Source of the DNA: Leifsonia aquatica H1aii
GTDB lineage: Bacteria; Actinomycetota; Actinomycetes; Actinomycetales; Microbacteriaceae
DNA: 64,000 nt
NCBI RefSeq assembly: GCF_000633535.1
Contig: NZ_AYMR01000024.1
Coordinates: 1 to 64,000, forward strand
Direction: 5' to 3'
Position 1 is the stretch's first letter; each line of letters begins with the position of its first letter. The translations under genes and the position numbers were made by a program. The notes beneath the pieces are model-generated. The model saw only the letters and a program-made list of their open reading frames with translations, was not told the origin of the DNA and searched no databases. Below are positions 1 to 7,599 of the stretch, in pieces.

Positions 1-34
1 GGGCTTCGTCGTGCGTGACGCGTGGCGGAACGGG

Positions 35-949
35 TCAGGCTCCGGTCAGCCGCTCCAGCAGTTCGCGATAGCGTGCGGTCGTGCGCTCGACGATCTCGGC
101 GGGCAGCTCGGGAGGGGTGCCGGTCTTGTCCCAGTTCGCCGCGAGCCAGTCGCGGACGATCTGCTTGTCGAAGCTCGCCATCCGGGTCTCCGCCGTGGGT
201 GCGGTCGCGTAGACCTGGGCGTCCCAGTACCGGCTGGAATCGCTGGTGAGCACCTCGTCCGCGAGGGTGATCTCACCGGTGGCGCGGTCGGCGCCGAACT
301 CGAACTTCGTGTCGGCGATGATGACACCGCGCTGCTCGGCGATGGCGGAGGCGCGGGAGTAGACCTCGAGCGAGAGGCGGCGCAGCTCCTCCGCGATCTC
401 GGGCCCGACGAGCTCGACGGTGCGCTCGAAGCTGATGTTCTCGTCGTGCTCGCCGAGCGGCGCCTTCCACGCGGGCGTGTAGAGCGGCTCGGGCAGACGG
501 TCGCCGTTGCTCAGGCCGTCGGGCAGCGGGATGCCGCAGACGCTGCGGCTCGCCTGGTACTCGGCCCAGCCGCTGCCCGTCAGGTAACCGCGAACGACGC
601 ACTCGATCGGGAACATGTCCAGCGGCTTCACCAGCATCGAGCGTCCCGAGACGGCGGCGGGGATGCGCTCCACCACCCGGTCGTCGGCGCCCTCGTGGCG
701 CAGCTCGTGGTCGGGCACCAGGTGGTTCGGCCCGTCGGCCAGCTGGTCGAACCACCACAGGCTGAGCGCGGTGAGTAGCTCGCCCTTGCCGGGGATGCCC
801 GGCGAGAGCACATGGTCGAAGGCGCTGACGCGGTCGCTGGCGACCACCAGCACTGCCTCGGCGTCGTCGAGGCCGGTCGCGCCCTCCGGCACGTAGAGGT
901 CTCGGACCTTGCCCGAGTAGCTGTGGACCCATCCCGGCAGTTCGCTCAC
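35..949 (-). CDS. purC: SAICAR synthase (phosphoribosylaminoimidazole-succinocarboxamide synthase)
   Basis: Cytosolic purine enzyme that ligates aspartate to CAIR using ATP, giving SAICAR. The 304-residue product opens with the family's YSGKVRDLY segment and continues with SDRVSAFD and the later GKG/ECVVRGYLTGS motifs typical of SAICAR synthase; the length is normal for the longer bacterial-eukaryotic type. The start is a GTG that lies six bases after a TACGAT hexamer (956-961 on the minus strand) and has no Shine-Dalgarno sequence, so the message is probably leaderless. It heads a purine neighbourhood with purD, purF and purM on both strands. The identification is secure; only the start choice is inferred. 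Confidence 0.95.
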   Translation of the reverse strand: MSELPGWVHSYSGKVRDLYVPEGATGLDDAEAVLVVASDRVSAFDHVLSPGIPGKGELLTALSLWWFDQLADGPNHLVPDHELRHEGADDRVVERIPAAVSGRSMLVKPLDMFPIECVVRGYLTGSGWAEYQASRSVCGIPLPDGLSNGDRLPEPLYTPAWKAPLGEHDENISFERTVELVGPEIAEELRRLSLEVYSRASAIAEQRGVIIADTKFEFGADRATGEITLADEVLTSDSSRYWDAQVYATAPTAETRMASFDKQIVRDWLAANWDKTGTPPELPAEIVERTTARYRELLERLTGA

Positions 950-955
950 CCGTCC

Positions 956-961
956 ATCGTA
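956..961 (-). promoter_or_regulatory. -10 hexamer of purC (leaderless)
   Basis: On the minus strand TACGAT is followed by exactly six bases and then the purC GTG. The expected transcription start therefore coincides with the start codon. Confidence 0.6.
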
Positions 962-968
962 GGCGGCG

Positions 969-1703
969 TCACGCCGCCTTGCCGCCGTCGACCGGCAACA
1001 CGACGCCGGTCACGTAGGAGGCGGCGGGCGAGGCGAGCCAGCCGACGGCCGAGGCGACCTCCTCCGCACTGCCCATCCGCCCGAGCGGCATCAGACTGCC
1101 GACGTGGGCGCGGGTCTCCTCGCTCTGCGTGAGGATCGGGCCGGACGCGATCGGGCCCGGCGCGACGGCGTTGACGCGGATGTCGCCCGCCGCCTCATCG
1201 AGGGCCGCGGTGCGGGTCAACCCGACGACCGCGTGCTTGGCGGCGACGTAGGCCGACATCCCCGGCGCGGCGGAGGTGCCGGCGCTCGACGCCACGTTGA
1301 CGATCGCGCGCGGGCCGTCGGCGCGGTGGAGGGCGCGCAGCTCGGCCCGCATCGCCACGGCCACGCTGCGGAACGTCACCGCGACGACCGCGTCGAACTC
1401 GTCGGGGTCCAGGTCTGCCAGGGGCGCGGGCCGGTGGCCGCGGCCGACGTTGTTCACGCAGACGGCGAGCGGATGCTCCGCCGCCAGGCCTTCGATTCCG
1501 GCGGTCAGCCCGGCGTCGTCCGTCGCGTCGACGGCCACCGGCTCGGCGCAGTCGATGCCCTCGGCGCGGAGGGCATCGACCAGCCGGCGCAGGGCCGCCG
1601 CGTCGCGCGCGAGCGGGAGGATCGTGTGCCCGTCCGCGCCGAGCCGACGGCAGATCGCCTCGCCGATCCGGCCGTTCGCACCCACCACCAGTGCGGCACT
1701 CAC
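969..1703 (-). CDS. SDR-family oxidoreductase
   Basis: A 244-residue classical short-chain dehydrogenase/reductase. Seen directly: an N-terminal dinucleotide-binding glycine motif (VGANGRIGEAIC), an NNVG segment near residue 95, the catalytic Ser (NVASSAG) and YVAAKH Tyr-Lys pair near residues 150-155, and a C-terminal VTGVVLPVDGG typical of the family. The reading frame is open far upstream, but the GTG at 1703 overlaps the stop codon of the upstream membrane-protein gene by four bases (GTGA), which fixes the start and implies translational coupling. It is therefore probably under control of the MarR operator at 2465-2493. The substrate cannot be read from the sequence. Confidence 0.85.
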   Translation of the reverse strand: MSAALVVGANGRIGEAICRRLGADGHTILPLARDAAALRRLVDALRAEGIDCAEPVAVDATDDAGLTAGIEGLAAEHPLAVCVNNVGRGHRPAPLADLDPDEFDAVVAVTFRSVAVAMRAELRALHRADGPRAIVNVASSAGTSAAPGMSAYVAAKHAVVGLTRTAALDEAAGDIRVNAVAPGPIASGPILTQSEETRAHVGSLMPLGRMGSAEEVASAVGWLASPAASYVTGVVLPVDGGKAA

Positions 1704-2461
1704 GCGGCCGCTCGATCCCGGCCCCTGCGACGGAGCCGGTCGTGCTCGCGGACCTCGCGCCGGTCGAGCGGGAACAGGAAGCCGGCGGCGATCAGCCAGG
1801 CGATGCCGCCGAAGCGGCCGATCGGCAGCAGGAACTGCAGCGGCTCGATCGCCAGGGAGAGGAAGCTGAGCTCGGCCAGAGCGGCGACGACGAGACCCGC
1901 CCACGCCAGCCAGCGCGGGAGCAGGCCGAGGATGAGCGCCGGGACGGCCATGCCCGCGAGGAGCAGGCCGAGGCCGGTGACGTATCCCACGCCTCCGGTC
2001 ACGAACGCGGCGAACGAGAACGTCAGCGCCAATCGCGGATCGGAGGTCAGCTCGGGACGGGAGAGCAGGAAGGTCCCGAAGGCCGAGACCATGAGCAGGA
2101 TCGACGCGGTGAGTCCGCCCGCGAAGCCGATCGAGGGGCCGGGCACGCGCACGCCGAGGCGCTGGAGGCGCGCGAAGGCGGTGGCGGCCAGGATGCCGAG
2201 CGGGACGGCGGAGCCGAACTGGAGGAGGGCGACGACGCGGAGCGCGGTCGCGTCCTGTTGCGCGTGCTGGGCGACGGCGGTCGCCCCCGCGTATGGAGAG
2301 ACGAAGGCGTCCGGCCCGGCAGCGGCGAACCCGACGATCAGGGCGAGGAGCACGAGCGCGCCGTGGACGACGGCGAGGCCGCCGAGCGGGGGTCCGCCGG
2401 ATCCGCGCCGCGCGCCTGGCTGCGGCCCGGCGGTCGCACCCGTATCGAGTGAATCGTTCAT
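1700..2461 (-). CDS. hypothetical multi-pass membrane protein
   Basis: A 253-residue protein with about six or seven hydrophobic segments starting near residue 28, and a basic C-terminal tail rich in Arg/Asp. I do not recognise a named family with certainty; the pattern resembles the DUF4386-like membrane proteins. It is the first gene of a two-gene operon with the downstream SDR and is transcribed divergently from a MarR regulator. A MarR-type operator begins only three bases upstream of its ATG, leaving no room for a Shine-Dalgarno site, so it is probably leaderless and repressed by the neighbouring regulator. Confidence 0.7.
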   Translation of the reverse strand: MNDSLDTGATAGPQPGARRGSGGPPLGGLAVVHGALVLLALIVGFAAAGPDAFVSPYAGATAVAQHAQQDATALRVVALLQFGSAVPLGILAATAFARLQRLGVRVPGPSIGFAGGLTASILLMVSAFGTFLLSRPELTSDPRLALTFSFAAFVTGGVGYVTGLGLLLAGMAVPALILGLLPRWLAWAGLVVAALAELSFLSLAIEPLQFLLPIGRFGGIAWLIAAGFLFPLDRREVREHDRLRRRGRDRAAA

Positions 2462-2464
2462 GGC

Positions 2465-2493
2465 TGTAATCGTTACATAGTGTAATCGTTACG
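2465..2493. promoter_or_regulatory. paired palindromic operator for the adjacent MarR regulator
   Basis: Two copies of the same palindrome occur side by side: TGTAATCGTTACA (2465-2477) and TGTAATCGTTACG (2481-2493), 16 bp centre to centre. They fill the 53-bp gap between the divergent membrane-protein and MarR genes and overlap both predicted promoters, the expected arrangement for an autorepressing MarR protein. Confidence 0.75.
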
Positions 2494-2502
2494 CGCAACA
2501 GC

Positions 2503-2508
2503 TATTCT
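2503..2508 (+). promoter_or_regulatory. -10 hexamer of the marR gene (leaderless)
   Basis: TATTCT followed by six bases and the GTG start at 2515. The operator copies lie where the -35 region would be. Confidence 0.6.
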
Positions 2509-2514
2509 GGACTC

Positions 2515-2982
2515 GTGACCCGTCCCGACGCCGCCGTGCCCCCGCGCACCGCCTTCCTGCTGGCGCAGGTGGGCGCCTCCGCCGCCGACCGCTTCCAGGA
2601 GCGGGTGGCCGCGCTCGGACTCACCGCCCGCGCGGCGGGTGCGATCCGCATCATCGGCCAGCGTCCGGGGATCAGCCAGCGGGAGGTCGCGCACGCGCTG
2701 GGCGCCCCGCCGAGCCGCATCGTGTCCCTGCTGGACGAGCTCGCGTCCGCCGGCCTGGTCGATCGCGAGCGCAACGAGACCGATCGGCGCAACAATGCGC
2801 TCTCGCTCACCGGCGAGGGGCGAGCGATGCTCGGTCGGTTGCGCACGGTCGCCGAGGAACATCAGGCCGAGGTGCTCGACGTGCTCGCACCGGACGAGCG
2901 CGTCGCCCTCGCCGCACTCCTGCAGAAGCTCTCGACGGGCACGGGCCTCACGCCCGACGGTCACCCCGGCTACCGGGCCTGA
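2515..2982 (+). CDS. MarR-family transcriptional regulator
   Basis: A 155-residue winged-helix repressor. The DNA-binding part is visible around residues 50-95 (ISQREVAHALGAPPSRIVSLLDEL, here read as two helices, followed by the wing with DRERNETDRRNN), and the flanking helices form the dimerisation domain. It is divergent from a membrane-protein/SDR operon with two perfect operator-like palindromes in between, so it most likely represses both itself and that operon in response to a small ligand. The GTG at 2515 has no Shine-Dalgarno site but sits six bases after a TATTCT box, so the transcript is probably leaderless. The ligand is unknown. Confidence 0.88.
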   Translation: MTRPDAAVPPRTAFLLAQVGASAADRFQERVAALGLTARAAGAIRIIGQRPGISQREVAHALGAPPSRIVSLLDELASAGLVDRERNETDRRNNALSLTGEGRAMLGRLRTVAEEHQAEVLDVLAPDERVALAALLQKLSTGTGLTPDGHPGYRA

Positions 2983-2991
2983 CGCGCGGCC

Positions 2992-3345
2992 TCAGCCCAG
3001 CAGTTTCGCCTTCGCCGCGGCGAACTCGTCGTCGGAGAGCAGGCCCTGGGTGTGCATGCTCGCCAGTTGCTGCAACTGCGCCATGAGGTCGTCGGCTCCG
3101 GATGCGGGGGCCGCGACGGCCTGCGGCTGCTGCTGCTGCTGCGCCACCGCCTGCTGGGCGGCGGCCTGCATCTGAGCCTGCTGCTGCTGCGCCTCGTACT
3201 GCTGCTGCTCGTAGCTGTCCTGTGCGCGCTGCTGCTGGCGGCGTGCCATGCCTCCGCTGACCGCGGTGGCGGTGCCGGCGACGACCGCCGTGCGCGCGGC
3301 GAGCCCGATCAGTCCCGGGCGTCCGACCCGTCCGATGAACGGCAT
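2992..3345 (-). CDS. SHOCT-domain protein with Gln-rich middle
   Basis: A 117-residue small protein. The N-terminus (MPFIGRVGRPGLIG) continues into a short Ala/Thr hydrophobic stretch, the middle (about residues 35-85) is extremely rich in glutamine and is encoded by repeated CTG/CAG triplets, and the C-terminal 30 residues (DDLMAQLQQLASMHTQGLLSDDEF region) are a SHOCT short C-terminal domain. The ATG at 3345 was chosen because GAGGAGG stands nine bases upstream; the open frame extends farther but without a good site. It lies next to a DUF6325 gene on the same strand, a pairing common in actinobacteria. Function unknown. Confidence 0.75.
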   Translation of the reverse strand: MPFIGRVGRPGLIGLAARTAVVAGTATAVSGGMARRQQQRAQDSYEQQQYEAQQQQAQMQAAAQQAVAQQQQQPQAVAAPASGADDLMAQLQQLASMHTQGLLSDDEFAAAKAKLLG

Positions 3346-3355
3346 GATGTCCTCC

Positions 3356-3808
3356 TCAGCCTTCCGCGCCCGCGGGCGTCTCGTCGTCATAGTCGCCCGC
3401 GACGATCGCGTTGACGACCGGGGCGGGGATGCGCTCGGTGTGCACGACACTTCCCCCTGCCGCGAAGAACCGGCTGGCGAGCTCGGTGGCCCAGCGGTGC
3501 TCGATCACCAGCACGGCGCCGGCCCGCCCGGGCTCGATGAGGTCCGCGATCGCGGCCACGTCTTCGTCGCCGGCGAGCCCGCTCGCCTCGAGCTGCACAT
3601 CGGCCATCCCGATCTGGTCGCCGATCTCCTCCAGCTCGAGCAGTTCGACGCTCCCGTCGAGACCGCGGCGGACGATCAGCAGATCGAGCAGTCGCACGGT
3701 CCCGCTCGCCACGAGGTCCAGGATGGCCTCCACGACGGCGGGCGACGGCAGGTCGGTGTCGAACTGGGCGACGATGAACTCCGCGGGTCCGTACTCGAAA
3801 TCGGCCAC
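3356..3808 (-). CDS. DUF6325-family protein
   Basis: A 150-residue acidic cytosolic protein beginning MADFEYGPAEFIVAQF, with a predicted ferredoxin-like alternation of strands and helices and the VLVIEHRWA segment characteristic of the DUF6325 (formerly DUF1269-like) proteins. The GTG start has AGGAGGA at a good distance. It is followed after 10 bases by the SHOCT-domain gene on the same strand, so the two are probably one operon and may act together, for example in membrane or stress physiology; that role is inference from co-occurrence only. Confidence 0.7.
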   Translation of the reverse strand: MADFEYGPAEFIVAQFDTDLPSPAVVEAILDLVASGTVRLLDLLIVRRGLDGSVELLELEEIGDQIGMADVQLEASGLAGDEDVAAIADLIEPGRAGAVLVIEHRWATELASRFFAAGGSVVHTERIPAPVVNAIVAGDYDDETPAGAEG

Positions 3809-4003
3809 CGTGGTCCTCCTCCTGCGGCGGACGCCGCTCCTGCGCCTGACGCTACTCGCGGCGACGAGGCCCGCACAATGACCGATCGCGCGGCGGTTCC
3901 GCCCGATCCGTGGTCCCGACCGGGGTGATGCGCACGTTCACATCCCTAGACTGAGTGCGGTCGAGGTGGCGCGGGAGCCGCGCCCGGTGCGAAGGAGGAC
4001 CGC

Positions 4004-5254
4004 GTGGACGAATGGAACTGGGCAGGCAATCACCGGTACGCCGCGAGCCGTATCGCGGCGCCGCGGAGCGTGGACGAGCTGCGCGCCCTGATCGCCGACG
4101 CGCGTTCGGTGCGCGCGCTGGGGAGCAGGCATTCGTTCAACGACCTCGCCGACACCGACGACCTCCTCGTCAGCACGGCCGACCTCCCGGCACCGATCCG
4201 CATCGACCCGGATGCGCGTCTGGTGTCCGTGGGCGGGGGCGTGCGCTATGGCGACCTCGCCCGCGAGCTGGAGGCGGCGGGCTGGGCGCTGCACAACCTC
4301 GCCTCGCTCCCGCACATCTCGGTGGCCGGCGCGATCGCGACCTCCACCCACGGTTCGGGAGACCGCAACGGCACGCTCGCGACCGCCGTGGCGGGGCTGA
4401 CCATCCTGCGCGCCGACGGCGACGTCGTCGAACTGCGCCGCGGCGACGACGACTTCGACGGTGCGGTGGTGTCGCTCGGCGCACTCGGGGTCGTGCTGGA
4501 GGTCGCCCTCGACATCCGGCCCACCTTCGCCGTGCGCCAGCGGCTCTTCGGCGGAGTGCCGTGGGAGGCCGTGACCACCCGGTTCGACGAGGTCACCTCG
4601 GCGGCGTACAGCGTCTCCCTCTTCACCACCTGGGACGAGGAGGCCGTGAGTCTGGGCTGGATCAAGGAGCTCGCCGACGAGCCGTCCGCGATCGGCGACG
4701 ACTTCTTCGGCGCGCCGGCCCTGACGGAGGCGCGGCACATGATCGCGACGATGGACGTGCGCAACACCACCGAACAGCTGGGCGTCCCCGGCCCGTGGAG
4801 CGAGCGGCTCGCGCACTTCCGGTTCGAGTTCACGCCGTCGAACGGGGCCGAGATCCAGTCGGAGTACCTCGTCCCACGCGCCAACGCCGTCGCCGCGATC
4901 GAGGCGGTTCGGTCGATCGCGCCGCTGATCGCCCCGCTCCTGCAGATCAGCGAGATCCGCACCGCCGCCGCCGATGCGCTCTGGCTCTCGAGCGCCTACG
5001 GAACCGACGTGGTCGGCCTGCACTTCACCTGGCTGCGCGACCAGGACGGGGTGGAGGCGGTGCTCCCGGCGCTCGAGGATGCGCTGCTGCCCCTCGGCGC
5101 CCGCCCGCACTGGGGCAAGCTCTACCTCGACCGGGCCGGCGTCGTCCCGTCGCTCTACCCGCGCCTGGACGACTTCCGGGCCCTCGCCGATCGCTTCGAC
5201 CCCACGGGCCGCTTCCGCAACCCCTTCCTCACCCGCCTCCTCGCCCGCAGGTAG
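4004..5254 (+). CDS. FAD-dependent alditol (xylitol-type) oxidase
   Basis: A 416-residue flavoprotein of the vanillyl-alcohol-oxidase superfamily. The FAD-binding half contains ALGSRHSF, whose His43 corresponds to the residue that carries covalent FAD in Streptomyces alditol oxidase, and the SVAGAIATSTHGSG segment; the C-terminal half is an ALO-type substrate domain with HWGK at residues 369-372, which includes the active-site lysine of that family. The length matches the 418-residue Streptomyces enzyme. Such enzymes oxidise the terminal carbon of sugar alcohols with O2, releasing H2O2. The GTG start follows AAGGAGGA. A 70-bp palindrome overlaps its stop codon. Confidence 0.85.
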   Translation: MDEWNWAGNHRYAASRIAAPRSVDELRALIADARSVRALGSRHSFNDLADTDDLLVSTADLPAPIRIDPDARLVSVGGGVRYGDLARELEAAGWALHNLASLPHISVAGAIATSTHGSGDRNGTLATAVAGLTILRADGDVVELRRGDDDFDGAVVSLGALGVVLEVALDIRPTFAVRQRLFGGVPWEAVTTRFDEVTSAAYSVSLFTTWDEEAVSLGWIKELADEPSAIGDDFFGAPALTEARHMIATMDVRNTTEQLGVPGPWSERLAHFRFEFTPSNGAEIQSEYLVPRANAVAAIEAVRSIAPLIAPLLQISEIRTAAADALWLSSAYGTDVVGLHFTWLRDQDGVEAVLPALEDALLPLGARPHWGKLYLDRAGVVPSLYPRLDDFRALADRFDPTGRFRNPFLTRLLARR

Positions 5255-5322
5255 CCATCCGTTCCGGACTTTTGTACGCCGACACGCGCGTGTTGGCGTA
5301 CAAAAGTCCGGAAGCGATGGCT
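5253..5322. repeat. 70-bp near-perfect palindrome
   Basis: Arms TTCCGGACTTTTGTACGCC (5262-5280) and its exact complement (5295-5313) enclose ACACGCGCGTGT, itself a palindrome, and the symmetry resumes outside two mismatched pairs as AGCCATC/GATGGCT. The left edge overlaps the TAG of the alditol oxidase gene. It lies between convergent genes and could terminate both, but it lacks a flanking T run. Confidence 0.85.
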
Positions 5323-5330
5323 GGGGACGG

Positions 5331-6584
5331 TCAGGACACGCGGGCGGCGATGTCGGTGCGGTGCTGCGAGCCCTCGAGGTGGATGCGGCCGACGGCCTCG
5401 TACGCGCGCTCGCGCGCCTCGGCGAAGGTGGTGCCGCGGGCGACCACCGAGAGCACGCGGCCTCCGGTCGCCAGCAGGGTACCGGACGCGTCGCGTGCGG
5501 TCGCGGCGTGGGCGATGGTGACTTCGGGCACCTCGGCCGCGGCCTCCAGTCCGGTGATCGGTCGGCCGGTCAGCGGCGCCTCCGGGTAGCCCTCGCTCGC
5601 AACGACGACGGTCACGGCCGTGTCGAGCGCGAACTCGGGGCGCGGCATCCCGGACAGGGCGCCGGTCGCAGCGGCGAACAGCAGGGTCGACAGCGGGGTG
5701 ACCAGGCGCGGGAGCACGACCTGCGTCTCCGGGTCGCCGAAGCGGGCGTTGAACTCGATGACGCGGATACCGCGCTCGGTGACGATGAGCCCGCAGTAGA
5801 GGAGGCCGATGAAGGGCGTCTGCTCGACGGCCAGCTGGCGCACGGTCGGCAGCGCCACGGTGTCGATGACCTCGTCGACGAAGGTCTCCGGCAGCCAGGG
5901 CAGCGGGGAGTAGGCGCCCATGCCGCCGGTGTTGGGACCGGCGTCGCCGTCGAGCAGCCGCTTGTAGTCCTGCGCCGGGCTGAGCGGGAGCACGGTGTGG
6001 CCGTCGCTGACGAGGAAGAGGGAGACCTCCTGGCCGTCCAGGAACTCCTCGAGCAGCACGCCGCCCTGGGTGAGGTAGTGCTCGGCGTGGGAGAGCGCGG
6101 CGGCACGGTCCTCCGTCACGAGCACGCCCTTGCCGGCGGCGAGCCCGTCGGCCTTGACAACGTACGGGGCGCCGAGGTCGTCGAGCGCCTTCTCGACGTC
6201 GGCGAGCGTCGCCGCGCGCACCGCTCGGCCCGTCGGCACGCCCGCGGCCTCCATGATGCGCTTGGCGAACGTCTTGGAGCCCTCCAGCTGCGCGGCCGCC
6301 TTGCCCGGGCCGAAGACCGGGATGCCGCGGGTGCGCACCGGGTCGGCGACACCGGCGACGAGCGGGGCCTCCGGGCCGATCACGACGAGCTCGATGCCGT
6401 TCTCGATGACGTACTCGGCGACGGCCGCCCCGTCGAGGGGATCGAGGCCGGTCTCGACGGCCACGTCGGCCGCGATCCCCGCGTTCCCGGGCGCGACCAC
6501 GATCTCGTGCTCCGCCTCCTCCGCGAGGAGCGCAGTGGTGATGGCGTGCTCGCGGGCACCGGAACCGAGGACGAGAATCTTCAC
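5331..6584 (-). CDS. purD: phosphoribosylamine-glycine ligase (GAR synthetase)
   Basis: Cytosolic ATP-grasp enzyme joining phosphoribosylamine and glycine in purine synthesis. The 417-residue sequence begins with the family signature MKILVLGSGAREHA, has the GPEAPLVAG and PYVVKADGLAAGKGV ATP-grasp segments, and the FNARFGDPETQ motif near residue 285 that is diagnostic for PurD. Full length. The start is a GTG placed six bases downstream of TAGCAT (6591-6596, minus strand), with no Shine-Dalgarno site, so it appears leaderless. It is divergent from the SCP-like gene at 6642. Confidence 0.96.
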   Translation of the reverse strand: MKILVLGSGAREHAITTALLAEEAEHEIVVAPGNAGIAADVAVETGLDPLDGAAVAEYVIENGIELVVIGPEAPLVAGVADPVRTRGIPVFGPGKAAAQLEGSKTFAKRIMEAAGVPTGRAVRAATLADVEKALDDLGAPYVVKADGLAAGKGVLVTEDRAAALSHAEHYLTQGGVLLEEFLDGQEVSLFLVSDGHTVLPLSPAQDYKRLLDGDAGPNTGGMGAYSPLPWLPETFVDEVIDTVALPTVRQLAVEQTPFIGLLYCGLIVTERGIRVIEFNARFGDPETQVVLPRLVTPLSTLLFAAATGALSGMPRPEFALDTAVTVVVASEGYPEAPLTGRPITGLEAAAEVPEVTIAHAATARDASGTLLATGGRVLSVVARGTTFAEARERAYEAVGRIHLEGSQHRTDIAARVS

Positions 6585-6590
6585 GCGACC

Positions 6591-6596
6591 ATGCTA
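6591..6596 (-). promoter_or_regulatory. -10 hexamer of purD (leaderless)
   Basis: TAGCAT on the minus strand, then six bases, then the purD GTG. Confidence 0.6.
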
Positions 6597-6641
6597 GAGG
6601 GCCACGGCGAGTGCCCGCCGCCCCGGTGGGAGGATGGAGGC

Positions 6642-6998
6642 ATGGCCCGAGCGAAGATCCCCGACTCCGAGGGCGGTCCCGCCGTCCGCGCCGCGCTGGC
6701 CGACGGCGCCGACCGCCCCACCACCGCGATGGCCGTGCGTTACCTCCTGCAATTGCTCGCCGAGCGCGCGCCGGGCAACACCGTCGAGGTGCGCGTCCCG
6801 CCGTTCGGTGCGACCCAGTGCATCCCGGGCCCCCGCCACACTCGGGGGACCCCGCCCAACGTCATCGAGACCGATCCGGCGACGTGGCTCGCCCTCGCGT
6901 CCGGCGCGTTGAGCTGGGAGGACGGCCTCGCCTCGGGCTCCGTGCACGCCTCCGGCCAGCGCGCCTCCCTCGACGGGCTCCTCCCCCTCCGCTTCTGA
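6642..6998 (+). CDS. sterol-carrier (SCP-2-like) family protein
   Basis: A 118-residue small cytosolic protein with the conserved block TVEVRVPPFGATQCIPGP and a C-terminal TDPATWLALASG...GSVHASGQRASL segment, matching the actinobacterial proteins called sterol carrier family proteins that are found beside purF. The molecular function is not established; the conserved location suggests a link to purine synthesis but that is inference. The ATG at 6642 is preceded by GGGAGG eight bases upstream and also by GAGGAT six bases upstream, so either an SD-led or a leaderless message is possible. It is divergent from purD. Confidence 0.75.
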   Translation: MARAKIPDSEGGPAVRAALADGADRPTTAMAVRYLLQLLAERAPGNTVEVRVPPFGATQCIPGPRHTRGTPPNVIETDPATWLALASGALSWEDGLASGSVHASGQRASLDGLLPLRF

Positions 6999-7005
6999 TC
7001 GCAGC

Positions 7006-7107
7006 CCCATCCCGCATCCCGTCCCCGGCTGCCGAGTACACGGACAGTCGGGTCGAAGCGGTCGAGTACACAGAATTCGTGTACCCGGCGGCGGGATGCC
7101 GGATGGG
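7006..7107. repeat. long imperfect inverted repeat between SCP-like and 2-TM genes
   Basis: The left side CCCATCCCGCATCCCG...GTACACG (7006-7042) pairs imperfectly with CGTGTAC...GCGGGATGCCGGATGGG (7078-7107). A second CGAGTACAC (7064-7072) repeats the first (7034-7042), so GTGTAC at 7079-7084 could pair with either copy, giving two mutually exclusive hairpins. Confidence 0.6.
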
Positions 7108-7129
7108 CGTTCGCCCAGGCGCGGTAGGG

Positions 7130-7135
7130 GAGAAT
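7130..7135 (+). promoter_or_regulatory. -10-like hexamer of the 2-TM protein gene
   Basis: GAGAAT, six G bases, then ATG at 7142. Consistent with a leaderless start, though the first base deviates from consensus. Confidence 0.4.
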
Positions 7136-7141
7136 GGGGGG

Positions 7142-7567
7142 ATGAGCGATGATCCGGAGGAGCAGGCGTCCGTCACCGAGGCGGAGGTGCGCGTGCACCG
7201 TTCGCCGCGGTACTTCCGGTTCATGCTCACCGGCGCCATCCTGTTCGCGATCGTCGCGCTGGTGCTGACGTTCTCCTTCCCGGAGAACCCCACCTACGAC
7301 CGGGGCACCGTCTTCGGCTTCCTGCTCGCGATCTGCGTGGTGGTCGGCGTCGCCCTCGGCTCGCTCGTCGCACTGCTGATCGACCGTGCGACCACGCGGC
7401 GCGCGCGCCGGGTGCAGGCGGATAGAATCGACGTGCACATCCCCGCGGAGGAGCCCGAGGACGCCGAGCACGGCGCTGTCGAGCACGGCGCCGCCACCCC
7501 CGGCGACACCCAGCGCACCGGTGCCGAGCCGGACGGCGAACGGCCCGCCTCCCACCCCGAGAGCTGA
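7142..7567 (+). CDS. conserved two-TM membrane protein upstream of purF
   Basis: A 141-residue protein. Residues about 30-50 and 60-83 form two transmembrane helices separated by a short loop (FSFPENPTYDRGTVFG), followed by an Arg-rich stop-transfer region and an acidic, low-complexity cytosolic tail rich in Glu, His and Gly. No catalytic motif is visible. It is 32 bases upstream of purF and on the same strand, so it may be co-transcribed with it. The ATG has six G bases in front, preceded by GAGAAT. Function unknown. Confidence 0.65.
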   Translation: MSDDPEEQASVTEAEVRVHRSPRYFRFMLTGAILFAIVALVLTFSFPENPTYDRGTVFGFLLAICVVVGVALGSLVALLIDRATTRRARRVQADRIDVHIPAEEPEDAEHGAVEHGAATPGDTQRTGAEPDGERPASHPES

Positions 7568-7599
7568 ACACACGACACACCTCGAGAAAGGGGTCCGCT

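Noticed and set aside
3120-3240. CTG triplet repeat as unstable microsatellite
   Set aside because: The runs are short and interrupted and simply encode the Gln-rich part of the SHOCT protein.
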